From Paraescarpia echinospica (lineage: Eukaryota > Annelida > Polychaeta > Sabellida > Siboglinidae), in contig CM034543.1 in the NCBI GenBank assembly GCA_020002185.1, positions 418,180 to 482,179 on the forward strand: a DNA stretch of 64,000 nucleotides, given 5' to 3'. Positions 45,151-54,451 of the stretch are shown here, in pieces. Position 1 is the first letter of the stretch. Each line of letters begins with the position of its first letter. Position numbers and translations under genes: made by a program. The notes under the pieces are model-generated. The model did no database searches and was not told the origin of the DNA. It saw only the letters and a list, made by a program, of their open reading frames with translations.

Positions 45151-45445
45151 TGGATGCCAGCCATGCTGCAACAACCACTGCGAACAACAATGGGCGACAT
45201 AAAGCAGGTGGGGAAAGAGTGTCTCAAACAAACGGCATTTTGTATATCCTTGGGAATACTAGTGCAAACAATGGAAGCCAGCCATGCTGCAACAACCCCT
45301 GCCTACAGCAGTAGACCAAAATTTAATATATCGAGAAAAGAGTGTGTCCCAATAATATATAATATGGTAGATCAGTAGGAATATTACAGTACAGAATGGG
45401 CGCCCGCCACGCTGAAGCACCCAACGCTTACAGGAAAACGAGACC
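45150..45445. repeat. Three diverged repeats downstream of the recombinase
   Basis: GCCAGCCATGCTGCAACAAC at about 45157 and 45279, and the diverged GCCCGCCACGCTGAAGCACC at about 45403, give three units of about 120 bp, each with a GAGTGT or AACGAGA-like segment. In tyrosine-recombinase retrotransposons this position holds the split direct repeats or 3' untranslated region. Confidence 0.6.
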
Positions 45446-45447
45446 AA

Positions 45448-46407
45448 TCAAGTGCCGGTCATGTGCAGCATAGGAATACGAATGTAGCGTTTAAAGGCAG
45501 TGGACTTCCACCTGCCCGTAGATTGAATTTGTGTTTCGCTCATCCCCATGTCAGCTGCCGTGGTAGCGGCACCGATTCGAAAGCTGTGAGCTTTATATTT
45601 ACTGGGGTCTAGATCCGCCCACTGGAGAGCTTTATGCAAGTGTTGACAAAAATAGTTTCGAGAAACAGGGGAGGCATTAGGAAATGCAAACAGTGGGCCC
45701 TTAAATGGACCACGAACCTTCAGGAATCGAGAAAGTGCTTGCACAGGACAATACTGATTGTGCGTTTGCGAAATGGACAGAGTGACAGGGCGCCCAGATG
45801 TGTTGTGCTTAAAATGACACAAAACTAGAACAATGTGTGAACGAGAAAGGGTGACATCTGCAAACTGTATGACAGCGTCGCTCCTGGATCGGGCATGGAC
45901 CGTCATTTCCCCAATGCGCAAGAATGCATGAAATGCCAAGAGAAACATGCTCTGTAGCATATACCTGGTATAGGTGGATGAGGCAATAAATTGTGAGGCG
46001 TCAACTATCTGGTATAGTACAGAGGGAGTGATGGGTAAACGGGTGTCAGGTGTACCTGCCAGCTTCTGAGCCCCAGCCAACATTTTTTAAATAACAAAAT
46101 GTTGAGATGGATCCGGCATACCAGACAATTTATGAATATACGACAGAGCAGACATATAAGACATAAGGGTAGCTGGAGCATAGTCTTTGGAGAAAAGGCT
46201 TGCTATATATGTAGCCAAATGACCTGTTGAAGCTGGAAATATCGTACAGTTGGGAAATTGTTTCCGGCTGAAAGCTGCGTACGATGTAATAGATCGTTTG
46301 TAGGCCTTTTTAGTACCGTCAGACAAGGCAGCATTTAGTAGATGTAGCATCACTGCTGCCAAGGAAGAATTGCTGCCGGAATCGCTGTTGGCTGCGGTTG
46401 GAGCCAA
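45448..46407 (-). CDS. Tyrosine recombinase of the retrotransposon (one in-frame stop)
   Basis: The frame 46407-45448 encodes about 320 residues with a single TAA at 46087-46089, after SQHFVI and before KMLAGAQKLAG in the same frame. The N-terminal part has SAM-like core-binding sequence (NAALSDGTKKAYKRSITSYA, YAPATLMSYMSALSYIHKLS). The catalytic part has AFHAFLRIGEMTVH (first Arg), KAHSFRIGAATTAA (His-x-x-Arg), STGRWKSTAFKRYIRIP (Trp in place of the second His, and the Tyr nucleophile). All key residues are present. It would integrate the circular cDNA. The stop may be a point mutation of AAA, or could be read through. The start overlaps the RNase H end by 58 bases. Confidence 0.88.
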
Positions 46408-48413
46408 GGTGCCATCTGCCGAGCTGCGGATTCCTGAAAGCGTGACAGTTTGTCAGCTATGACATTAGTCTTTCCTGGAATGTGCTTAGATTTAAAATAT
46501 ACATTAAATTTCAACGCAGTCACGACCAGACGTCTAAGTAAACGCATTAGGTGACAGTTCTTAGCGGACTGCTTGTTGATCACGTCCACCACAGCTTGGT
46601 TATCAGTGAGGAACAGGACTGAGTGGTTTGCCATGCATTGTCCCCAAAGCTCCAAAGCGGCTACGATAGGATAGAGTTCCAATACAGCAATGTTGTAACC
46701 ATCCCAGATTTCCGGAAAGGTACCATTAAACCATCTGGAACCAAAACCGGCAGCAAACCCGTGCGTAGATGCGGCATCAGTGTACAGCTTAATGGAATCC
46801 GATGAAACCCAATTACTATCGATGAGCATGGTGACTCCATTGAATGAAGAGACAAAACAATGCCAGGCCGCCAAGTCAGCGCGCGACTCAACCGTCAACC
46901 GGATATGATGGTTAGGCCTAGAAAGACCTCTTGTAAGATGGATGAGGCGACGGATGAACGCACGACCGGGGGAAACGACGCGGCTTGCGAATGTGAGTAG
47001 CCCAATGACGGATTGGAGTTGGTGCAATGTCACAGAACGCCATTTCCGCATGACGGCAAGGGATGTCTGTAGCTTCTGAACTTTATCCTGGGGGAGGCGA
47101 GCTTCCCATTTGACCGTGTCGAGTTCAATGCCATGAACAGTGATAAGCGTAGATGGGAGACAGGTTTTCTCATGCTTGATTGGGATAGAAAGCTCCTTGG
47201 CCAGAGCCATGAATCGGTTGAGATCGTGAAAGCAACGAGATGAATTTGGGGGGCCGATGAAGATGAAATCGTCTAATATGTGACTAACAGCCATGACACC
47301 CCTGCTTTGCAGGACCCACTGCAACGCACAAGTAAACCGTTCAAACAGGCGACACGATTCAGCACATCCCATTGGTAGGCAACGATCATAGTAGAAGTTA
47401 GTATCCCAGGTGAACCCAAACAAATGGTAGCATGACGGGTGGAGGGGAATGATGCGGAATGTATCCTCAATGTCTGCCTTCCCCACCAGAGACCCTCGGC
47501 CAAACTGACCCAACAAAGCTATGACATGATCTAAAGTTTCATAAGATACAGTGGTGAATTCCTTTGGAATACCTTCGTTGATGGAATTACCCGCTGGATA
47601 AGAAAGATCATGAATGAGACGGAATGCGTTAGGCTCTTTCTTGGCAACTACCCCAAGCGGGGAGGACTGATAGGGAGTGAATGGTGGTGAGATGAATGGG
47701 CCAGCAATGCGTCCCAGCGAAAGCTCCTTTGTCAGTTTCGTGTCAACTATAGCCTTGTGGTCTGAAGCAGATGGGTGATTATGAGTGGAAAGGAGAGAAG
47801 GAGTACCCAAATAGTTAATTTTGAATCCATGGATGAAACCATTGACCAGAAAGGTGACTTCCGCCTGGTCATAACCAAGGAGAGCTTGGTGTAAGCGTTT
47901 AGGATTTATTGGTGTTGGGAGTGATGATTTTTCGACATGAGCTGGACGGATGGGGTGCATGACATTTGGTGCAAACGTGTTTGAATTTGCACAAGCGGGA
48001 GTGGCACTTACCCCCTCGCTGGTACTGCCAGCAGTAGCCAACGGGAAAGGACTGCGGGCGACGGGATTTGTTGGGAAAGGGACCTGGAGCACGAGCTGAC
48101 CCCCCATGGACATCCTTGGCATACATGCAAGAAAAGAATAAATCCCACCGGGGCTGCGCCCAGGGGAATCCGGCCAGATCAAATTGTCGGAGCGACCGGA
48201 ATCGTGTGTCATACTGCCGCCAGGCCAACGGTGGACCTGTGGCGGCAATATCACGGACAACATCGCAATATTTGAACAACCCGGGGGCTGCTTCCGGAAA
48301 TCGTTGGGCATATATTGCCCCAAACACCAAGAAGGCAGAAGTCCACTGGTCGATGGTGGAAATCTGCCTTCCCCTGGTCTGGGGCAGCAAAGAGAAGACG
48401 CGGTGAGAGTCAC
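46350..48413 (-). CDS. Reverse transcriptase-RNase H of the retrotransposon
   Basis: The frame is open for 687 codons. The first 160 or so overlap gag and are probably not the true start; the polymerase likely begins near 47970, by frameshift or re-initiation. RT motifs: SPLGVVAKKEPNAFRLIHDL, GSLVGKADIEDTFRIIPLHP (first catalytic Asp), CLPMGCAESCRLFERF, and SHILDDFIFIG (the LDD variant of YxDD). RNase H follows: LYTDAASTHGFAAGF (Asp), AVLELYPIVAALELW (Glu), FLTDNQAVVDVIN (Asp) and HIPGKTNVIADKLSR (His/Asp). It is uninterrupted and looks functional. The DIRS/Ngaro RT type matches the recombinase next to it. Confidence 0.9.
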   Translation of the reverse strand: MTLTASSLCCPRPGEGRFPPSTSGLLPSWCLGQYMPNDFRKQPPGCSNIAMLSVILPPQVHRWPGGSMTHDSGRSDNLIWPDSPGRSPGGIYSFLACMPRMSMGGQLVLQVPFPTNPVARSPFPLATAGSTSEGVSATPACANSNTFAPNVMHPIRPAHVEKSSLPTPINPKRLHQALLGYDQAEVTFLVNGFIHGFKINYLGTPSLLSTHNHPSASDHKAIVDTKLTKELSLGRIAGPFISPPFTPYQSSPLGVVAKKEPNAFRLIHDLSYPAGNSINEGIPKEFTTVSYETLDHVIALLGQFGRGSLVGKADIEDTFRIIPLHPSCYHLFGFTWDTNFYYDRCLPMGCAESCRLFERFTCALQWVLQSRGVMAVSHILDDFIFIGPPNSSRCFHDLNRFMALAKELSIPIKHEKTCLPSTLITVHGIELDTVKWEARLPQDKVQKLQTSLAVMRKWRSVTLHQLQSVIGLLTFASRVVSPGRAFIRRLIHLTRGLSRPNHHIRLTVESRADLAAWHCFVSSFNGVTMLIDSNWVSSDSIKLYTDAASTHGFAAGFGSRWFNGTFPEIWDGYNIAVLELYPIVAALELWGQCMANHSVLFLTDNQAVVDVINKQSAKNCHLMRLLRRLVVTALKFNVYFKSKHIPGKTNVIADKLSRFQESAARQMAPWLQPQPTAIPAAILPWQQ

Positions 48414-49056
48414 CAGAAGAAACAGCCATTTGTTGGGGTTGGGTATGGTGAATATGGGTCAGATCGAAAAATTCAACAAATTCGTTGGCCCATATCTTGG
48501 CCTTAATGCGCTCCGGAAGGTCAGCCCCCAAAGTGGTGGAGTGGAGAGGGACGGAGAAGTGGGATGCGGGCTCACCCCTATCGTCCATCAAAGTGCTGAG
48601 AGCACCAGCGACAGCAAAGTCCATGGGAGTCTCCTGCTCGGTGGTGGGGTCTGGCATCGACCAGGCGACTTCCGGGGCGACATCTACTGATGGCGTGGGC
48701 ACAGGGGGTGTGACAACATGGGCACGCGTGGCATCCCGGTCCTCTCGCAATTGTTTCATCACTTCCCGGGTGACAATGGCTACCATATCAGGAGTGCTGG
48801 TAGTTGTCACCGGCACACTGTCCGACGTGGCTGGCAAGTCCTCCGGACGTCCCGCAGCGGCAGAAACAGGGCGACGTCGGCGAGCAGGAGGGGCTGGCAC
48901 GGGCGGTTCAAACTCGACAGGGCGTTTCCTGGCCGCAAGGCGTTGGGACGGCGGTCGCACCATGGCACGAACCGGTTTCGGCGGACGTCCGCGTGGGGGC
49001 ATACTGCAAAGTAGTAAACAAAGGGCAGGAACGACATCCATTTTCTCCGAAACCAT
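47899..49056 (-). CDS. Gag-like protein with CCCH zinc finger
   Basis: The ORF has 385 codons; the likely start is the Met at 49002 (MPPRGRPPKPVRAM), 18 codons into the open frame. The N-terminus is Pro/Arg-rich with an AT-hook-like RGRPPKP. The middle has LSTLMDDRGEPASHFSVPLH and IKAKIWANEFVEFFDL, as in gag proteins of this class. Near the C-terminus is a C-x8-C-x4-C-x3-H finger (CWQYQRGGKCHSRLCKFKH), then CTKCHAPHPSSSC. It probably binds element RNA. It overlaps the RT frame by about 515 bases. The frame is intact. Confidence 0.82.
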   Translation of the reverse strand: MVSEKMDVVPALCLLLCSMPPRGRPPKPVRAMVRPPSQRLAARKRPVEFEPPVPAPPARRRRPVSAAAGRPEDLPATSDSVPVTTTSTPDMVAIVTREVMKQLREDRDATRAHVVTPPVPTPSVDVAPEVAWSMPDPTTEQETPMDFAVAGALSTLMDDRGEPASHFSVPLHSTTLGADLPERIKAKIWANEFVEFFDLTHIHHTQPQQMAVSSGDSHRVFSLLPQTRGRQISTIDQWTSAFLVFGAIYAQRFPEAAPGLFKYCDVVRDIAATGPPLAWRQYDTRFRSLRQFDLAGFPWAQPRWDLFFSCMYAKDVHGGSARAPGPFPNKSRRPQSFPVGYCWQYQRGGKCHSRLCKFKHVCTKCHAPHPSSSCRKIITPNTNKS

Positions 49057-49529
49057 GGCACCAAACTAGTCAGTATCACAGCTCACCCACTATCTACCTG
49101 CATAACAGGATGGACCAATATGGTATATAATCCTGTGGACGCCCCACGGGCAGCATGAGGTGATATAACCTCTAGATGAAAAATTATATATAATCATAGA
49201 TATAGATACACATAGATATATCCACATATATATATATATATACATACATATATACCATCCATATAGATACACGCACACACACTCCAAAAATCTATACACA
49301 CATACATACTCACACATATATGTAAACAGAGATAAAAATTGCATTTATTAAGACCAAATGGAAAGGAAGTGTGCATTTTGCAGCGTGGAATAAGAGTGGC
49401 AATGGAAAGAATGTGTCGGTGAACTTGCCTGGTAATAGAATTGATTGTGTACAACTGACAAGTTTGCTGTAGAGTTCAGGCTCATTACGGGTAATATATT
49501 TGATGATGTATTGTAACGAAAATCAGAAG
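49057..49529. other. 5' region of the retrotransposon gag, AT/CA-rich
   Basis: Contains TATATA, ACACAC and ATACATAC runs at 49195-49325 and a GAGGTGATATAACCTC hairpin near 49159. One diverged unit resembling the following 63-bp repeat (AGTCAGTATCACAGCTCACC) lies at 49064. No other coding content. Confidence 0.5.
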
Positions 49530-49970
49530 ACAGTGGGGCCATCAGAGGAACCAGTCTGTATCACGGCACACCCACAAAACATGTAATATAAGATAGTGGG
49601 GCCATCAGAGCAATCAGTCAATATCACGGCACACCCACAAAACATGTAATATAAGATAGTGGGGCCATCAGAGCAACCAGTCTGTGTCACGGCACACCCA
49701 CAAAACATGTAATATAAGATAGTGGGGCCATCAGAGCAACCAGTCTGTATCACGACACACCCACAAAACGTGTAATATAACATAGTTGGGCCATCAGAGC
49801 AATCCGTCTGTATCACAGCACACCCACAAACACGGATCATAAGATAGTGGGGCCATCAGAGCAATCAGTCTGTTTCAGAGCACGCCCACAAAAACACATT
49901 GATCATAAGATAGTGGGACAAACAGAGCAACCAGCCTGTATCACAGCGCCTCCACACATTATATGGCACA
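49530..49970. repeat. 63-bp minisatellite with 21-residue open unit
   Basis: About seven units, with the GCCATCAGAG mark at 49601, 49664, 49727, 49790 and 49852. Each unit contains ATCAGAGCAACCAGTCTGTA, TCACGGCACACCCACAAAAC and ATGTAATATAAGATAGTGGG. On the minus strand the frame stays open for 105 codons as a 21-residue Cys-rich repeat (CGCAVIQTGCSDGPTILYYM plus F). It lies between the hydrolase ORF and gag, so it may be a repeated 5' regulatory region. Confidence 0.9.
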
Positions 49971-50363
49971 AAGGAGCTACTAAGCATGTGGGCTACACCA
50001 ATCGACCGCCCCCAGGCTATTGTGTGTGGCAGCACTGGTAACACTACCGTAACACAACAATCAAACACGGGGGGAATTGTATTGGTGATTACTGCTGTTA
50101 GGGTTCCCATAGATAGTGTAAATTAAATGAAGAAAGCATATATAAATACAATTGTGGCAAAACAGTGAAAAGATTGAACGAAAGCCAGTCATACTGCAAA
50201 CAACATAAACCCCCAGACAGTGACAGTATTAAGGACCAAAATGCAGTAATTATCACATGGTGGAGACAAACTGTCAAAGGCAAAATTGTACTGTGATATA
50301 CATTCCCAGCACAATGAGGGGAAAGCCAGAAGAAGATGGGCTGTACTGAAAGGAGTGGAGCAT
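49971..50363. other. Spacer downstream of the hydrolase ORF
   Basis: No domain was recognised. Short minus-strand frames are hydrophobic but unconvincing. Confidence 0.45.
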
Positions 50364-50993
50364 TTACCACTGTGTGGCAGCAAATACGGCAGCCCCCCTA
50401 ATGGAGCGCACATATTTGCGCATCCCAACTTCGTTTAGATGGACCCCAAAGTGATCAAAATATTGCTCCCAGTTAGTGTGCATACCTCTGTGTCGCCAGT
50501 AATGAATATGGGGCAGGTCCGATGTCAGAGCATCCAGCGTACGATTTACTACGAACCGAGCGTTGTTAAAATCGGCACGCGCGGGATACCGTTGCTGTTG
50601 GCGCCAGGGCGGGCGCACTGCGACGCGCGGCATAACCTGACAAATGACTACTTCTGTCACCGAAGCGACTGCCAACACCCGCTGGACGAAGTCGACAATA
50701 CGGGAGGCAAGCTGACTGGGCACGACACCGGCATGAGACAAATCGTTAGTGCCGATGTCGACAATAACCACTCGCGGGCCGAGCTCACTGATCAGCGGCA
50801 ACTCGGCCAGCAAACCGTCTATCTTAAGTCCGCCCACACCGTGGTAAAACACACTCGAATATTGCGCGGAAACCCCTAAATCTGCCCCCTCAACATGCGT
50901 CGTACCATCACGATGCATAAGCGACGCGTGTAAACGCTTAACTAAGCTGTGACCAATCACTAAGAGATCGGCGGGGCAGTCCATAGCGGACAT
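50364..50993 (-). CDS. SGNH/GDSL-type hydrolase ORF
   Basis: The ORF encodes 209 residues from the Met at 50993 (MSAMDCPADLL); the frame is open further upstream, but that part is hydrophobic and lacks family similarity. SGNH blocks are clear: LLVIGHSLVKRL (Ser nucleophile), VFYHGVGGLKID, RVVIVDIGTNDLS (block III Gly-x-Asn-Asp), VVICQVMPRV and FDHFGVHLNEVGMRKY (catalytic Asp and His). It resembles hydrolase-like ORFs carried by some retrotransposons and phage-like genes. The substrate is unknown; acyl or acetyl esters are typical. It is on the same strand as gag, RT and recombinase and 1.3 kb upstream of gag. It may belong to the same element or to a neighbouring, truncated copy. Confidence 0.82.
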   Translation of the reverse strand: MSAMDCPADLLVIGHSLVKRLHASLMHRDGTTHVEGADLGVSAQYSSVFYHGVGGLKIDGLLAELPLISELGPRVVIVDIGTNDLSHAGVVPSQLASRIVDFVQRVLAVASVTEVVICQVMPRVAVRPPWRQQQRYPARADFNNARFVVNRTLDALTSDLPHIHYWRHRGMHTNWEQYFDHFGVHLNEVGMRKYVRSIRGAAVFAATQW

Positions 50994-51399
50994 GATAAGA
51001 TGAATGAAAAAGATCGACGGCTTACAAAATGGCGGCGAACAAAGGAAAAAATTCGGGGTAAACGAGCAAATTTGAATGCAGTATAATTCAAGGATTATCA
51101 AAGTACTAATCCGCGAAACCACGCACGAAATTGCATACACAAGATCGAAGTATAGTATGAACAACGTTGAACTATACTAACCTCGAGAACTTGATTGAAG
51201 TAAATCTTCCTTTGTGTTGAAACGGCAAAGACGTTCGCTGCTATCAGATTCCAACACAAAGGGGCAGTCCACACCCAGCCTCGTTTTGATCCTGGGTGCT
51301 TACGTAACTCGGAACATTGGTAGATTATCGTGACAACGAATTGTTGACGGATTATCCCCATCACATTGCATAAATACTATTTTGACATATGTAAAAATA
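50994..51399. other. Region upstream of the hydrolase ORF
   Basis: No feature was recognised. It would hold the 5' untranslated region of the retrotransposon if the hydrolase ORF is its first gene. Confidence 0.4.
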
Positions 51400-51714
51400 T
51401 TCATATATATATACCTCATATCATATATCATTAATATCATAAATAATATGTATATATATATATATGTACATATTATGTATACACATATATATACATATAT
51501 AATTATATATGTATACATATAGACATATATATATATATACATATATAATTATATATATGTATGTATATACATATATATATATATATACATATAATTATAT
51601 ATGTATACATATAGACATATATATATATATACATATATAATTATATATATGTATGTATATACATATATATATATATATATGTACATATATAATTATATAT
51701 GTATACATATAGAC

Positions 51715-51745
<31 letters not shown>

Positions 51746-51962
51746 ATTATATATGTATATATATATATGTCTGTATGTATACATATATAATTATATATGT
51801 ATATATATATGTATACATAATATGTACACATATATAATTATATATGTATATATATATGTATACATAATATGTACACACATATATATATATATACATACTT
51901 ATATATTATTTATGATATTAATGATATATGATATGAGGTTATTAATGATTATATATATATAT
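51400..51962. repeat. AT-rich imperfect palindrome (about 540 bp)
   Basis: ACCTCATATCATATATCATT at 51414 is the reverse complement of AATGATATATGATATGAGGT at 51919, and ATAATTATAT/GTATACATAT motifs repeat between them. The whole stretch can fold back on itself. Tyr/Ile/His-rich frames are repeat artefacts. It marks the 5' side of the tyrosine-recombinase element. Confidence 0.85.
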
Positions 51963-51989
51963 AATTACTTGATGTTTAACCATTAATCT

Positions 51990-52302
51990 AGTTAATATAC
52001 TATACCATGTTCTAATGTGTATCTCTATTTATTTATATATTTAGTAGACAACCTATTTTATTAGAAATATACCTATTCATGTGTTCTATTCACTTGGTTC
52101 CAGAGGAATGTACTGTTTTAGTGCTATGCTGTAATGTTATGGAACAAGAAAACTTACTGTAAAATTATTTTGTCCTGGTGGTCCTTTACATAAACCTCTT
52201 GGGGTTTCCAGAGGATCTCCTCTGTTGTTTATTGCAATCCATTGTAAATAGATTCAGAAATTGTTATTGTGACCGAAATAAAGTTAAATTCTATTACAAT
52301 AT
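51990..52302 (+). other. Possible LINE 3' untranslated remnant
   Basis: The end GTGACCGAAATAAAGTTAAATTC resembles 3' tails of L2/CR1-type LINEs, but there is no coding sequence to confirm it. Confidence 0.25.
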
Positions 52303-53229
52303 GTCACCCCATCACAGTTGGTTTCAACCATCGCATTAGCATTCCGAATGGAAATAGAGATATAAGCCTATAACTATACACATTTTGTAATAACATAATA
52401 GCAATAAAATGTAACAGTTTTAAAGCAGTGAAAAACATTGTTAATGAGAGGTTGAGAAAATACATGACTGGTGTGACGAACATTTCTGACAGCTCAATGT
52501 TCTCAAAACCAAACAACTTGTGATTGATTTCCGAAGAATGCTGAACCTATGAGACCTCTTTATATCAATAGTGGACACAGTGTTTGTGGCGAATTAGCCC
52601 CACCTTGCTAAGTAGAATCTGTGTTTTTGGTGGAGAATGTATGCATTCTTGACATCTTATGTTTATACATGTAGTGTTTACAAGGTAGGGATGAATCATA
52701 TATATTGTATGTTATTGTCAAGATTGTGAATGTGGGATCTGAGAAACCGGAAGGGAGACACTGTACAAGGGTTCAGTGTCGTATCAGGTTTGGATTTTAC
52801 AGCTCACATTCCTATTAATGTAATTCCCAAATTGCCTGCATGATAAGCAATCCAACTTCAATAAATAAACATTATTCATTTGGCCAATTTCGATTTTTGC
52901 TACTTTGAACTTGTGTTGTTTATTGCATAAATGAATTCATACAAATCAACAAGTTGCATAATAGATTTTATGCAATTGACAGAGCAAGTCTTCCGCATGC
53001 GCTGGCCTGTGTGCTTGAGCCAATGACAGCTCCTGGATTATCTCACTAGGTCAGATTACTCCATAAGATAATCCAACAATCACTGCACTGGATTAGTCCA
53101 GATGTCTTATCACTCCGATCAAGCAGTTACCCAGTGGTAGACGTGTTTTACATTCACTGATAATTTGAAATCCGCCCTCCTCCCCACCTGTCTTCCTTTC
53201 GTTGAATGTATAGGTAATAAATACTATTG
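52303..53229. other. No feature seen
   Basis: AT-rich, with a few short ORFs and no domain. Confidence 0.45.
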
Positions 53230-53252
53230 TACATCGTTTGTAGAAAAGGAAG

Positions 53253-54451
53253 TTGGAAAATGTCACAACGTTTTCCCCACAATGCTTTTACCCCCATATT
53301 ACACTCCCTACAAGATTTTCAAATAATAATGGAACATTATTAGATAACTTGTTTTGTAAATTAACTGATCCTGCAATAACACAAAAATCAGGTATTTTAA
53401 CGAAACAATTATCGGACCATCAACCATATTTTACCTTTCTAAACAAAGTTCCCCACAAAGAACCACCACCTAAATATATTAAAATTAACATACAAAATCA
53501 AGAAGCAATTTCCAAATTCATAAATGAAATCACCTCATCAGATGTTTATAATAAACTTGATCAGTCACCTTTTGCTAATCCAAACATAAACTATAACATT
53601 TTACATGAATTAATCAAATGCGCAAAAAAACAAGCATATGCCATATAAAACAGTTAAGTTCAAAAAATACAAGCACAAAAAATCAACATGGATTACATTC
53701 GGCCTGCTCAAATCAATACGATACAGAGACAAATTATATAAGAAACTCAAAATGATTCTGCCTGATTCACCTGAAAATTTAGCAACTCGGACTAACCTGA
53801 TAACGTATAATAGCATACTTGAAAAAGTATACGAACAGCCAAACAACTGCATTATGAATCTTCTTTTAATAAATACAAAAATAATATTTAAAAAACTTGG
53901 GAAACTATAAGCGATATTCTGTCCAGAACACGAGAAAAGAAAACTTTCCCTAAATCGTTTATATATAGTGACGAAATTATTATAACAAACAAAACGATTA
54001 TTGCAAACACATTTAATACATTCTTTACCACTATTGGCTCAAATTTGACCAAACAAATCAGCAATCCTACTAATAGAACTTACAGATATTATCTGAATGA
54101 GCAGTACAGTAATTCATTTAATTTAAAAAGTATTGATGAAGAAACTATATCTAAAACAATAGCTAATATGCAACCAAAAACAAGTTGTGAGTATGACGGT
54201 ATTTCGTCACGATTACTAAAATTAGCTAAACCAGCGGTGATAAAATAATTAACATTAATTACAAATCAAATATTAGCTACAGGTATCTTCTCTGATAAAC
54301 TTAAAATCGCTAAAGTAATTCCGATCTTTAAAAAGGTGACAATACCCAGTTCAGCAATTATAGACCAATATCACTATTACCAGCTATATCAAAAGTAGTT
54401 GAAAAGATAATTTACAACCAACTAGATTCCTTTTTCAAAAGGCAAAATCTC
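53253..54451 (+). pseudogene. LINE endonuclease end and RT N-terminus, broken
   Basis: Separate frames read PTRFSNNNGTLLDNLFC and SGILTKQLSDHQPYFTFLN (end of the endonuclease, with the catalytic SDHQP; 53253-53648), WITFGLLKSIRYRDKLYKK (53638-53910), MQPKTSCEYDGISSRLLKLA (54045-54248) and, after a stop and a frameshift near 54335, LKIAKVIPIFKKGD then NYRPISLLPAISKVVEKII. At least four breaks separate these from the intact part of the polymerase downstream. Confidence 0.85.

Larger units (their letters stand above)
45084..51962 (-). mobile_element. Tyrosine-recombinase retrotransposon (Ngaro/DIRS-like), nearly intact
   Basis: On the minus strand, gag, reverse transcriptase-RNase H and tyrosine recombinase follow in the usual order with overlapping frames (49056 to 45448). 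No integrase, protease or methyltransferase was found, which favours the Ngaro branch over DIRS. An SGNH-hydrolase ORF lies upstream of gag (50993-50364), separated by a 63-bp repeat array. The proposed outer limits rest on similar AT-rich segments, each containing ATGAGGTTATTAATGATT, at 45102 and 51933 and are tentative. These elements copy RNA through a circular DNA intermediate and integrate by recombinase. Confidence 0.75.

Noticed and set aside
48485..49130. Plus-strand ORFs of up to 194 codons over gag
   Set aside because: They are antisense shadows of the gag frame, which has the zinc finger and the element context.
51595..51986. Tyr/Ile-rich ORFs
   Set aside because: They come from the AT palindrome on either strand.
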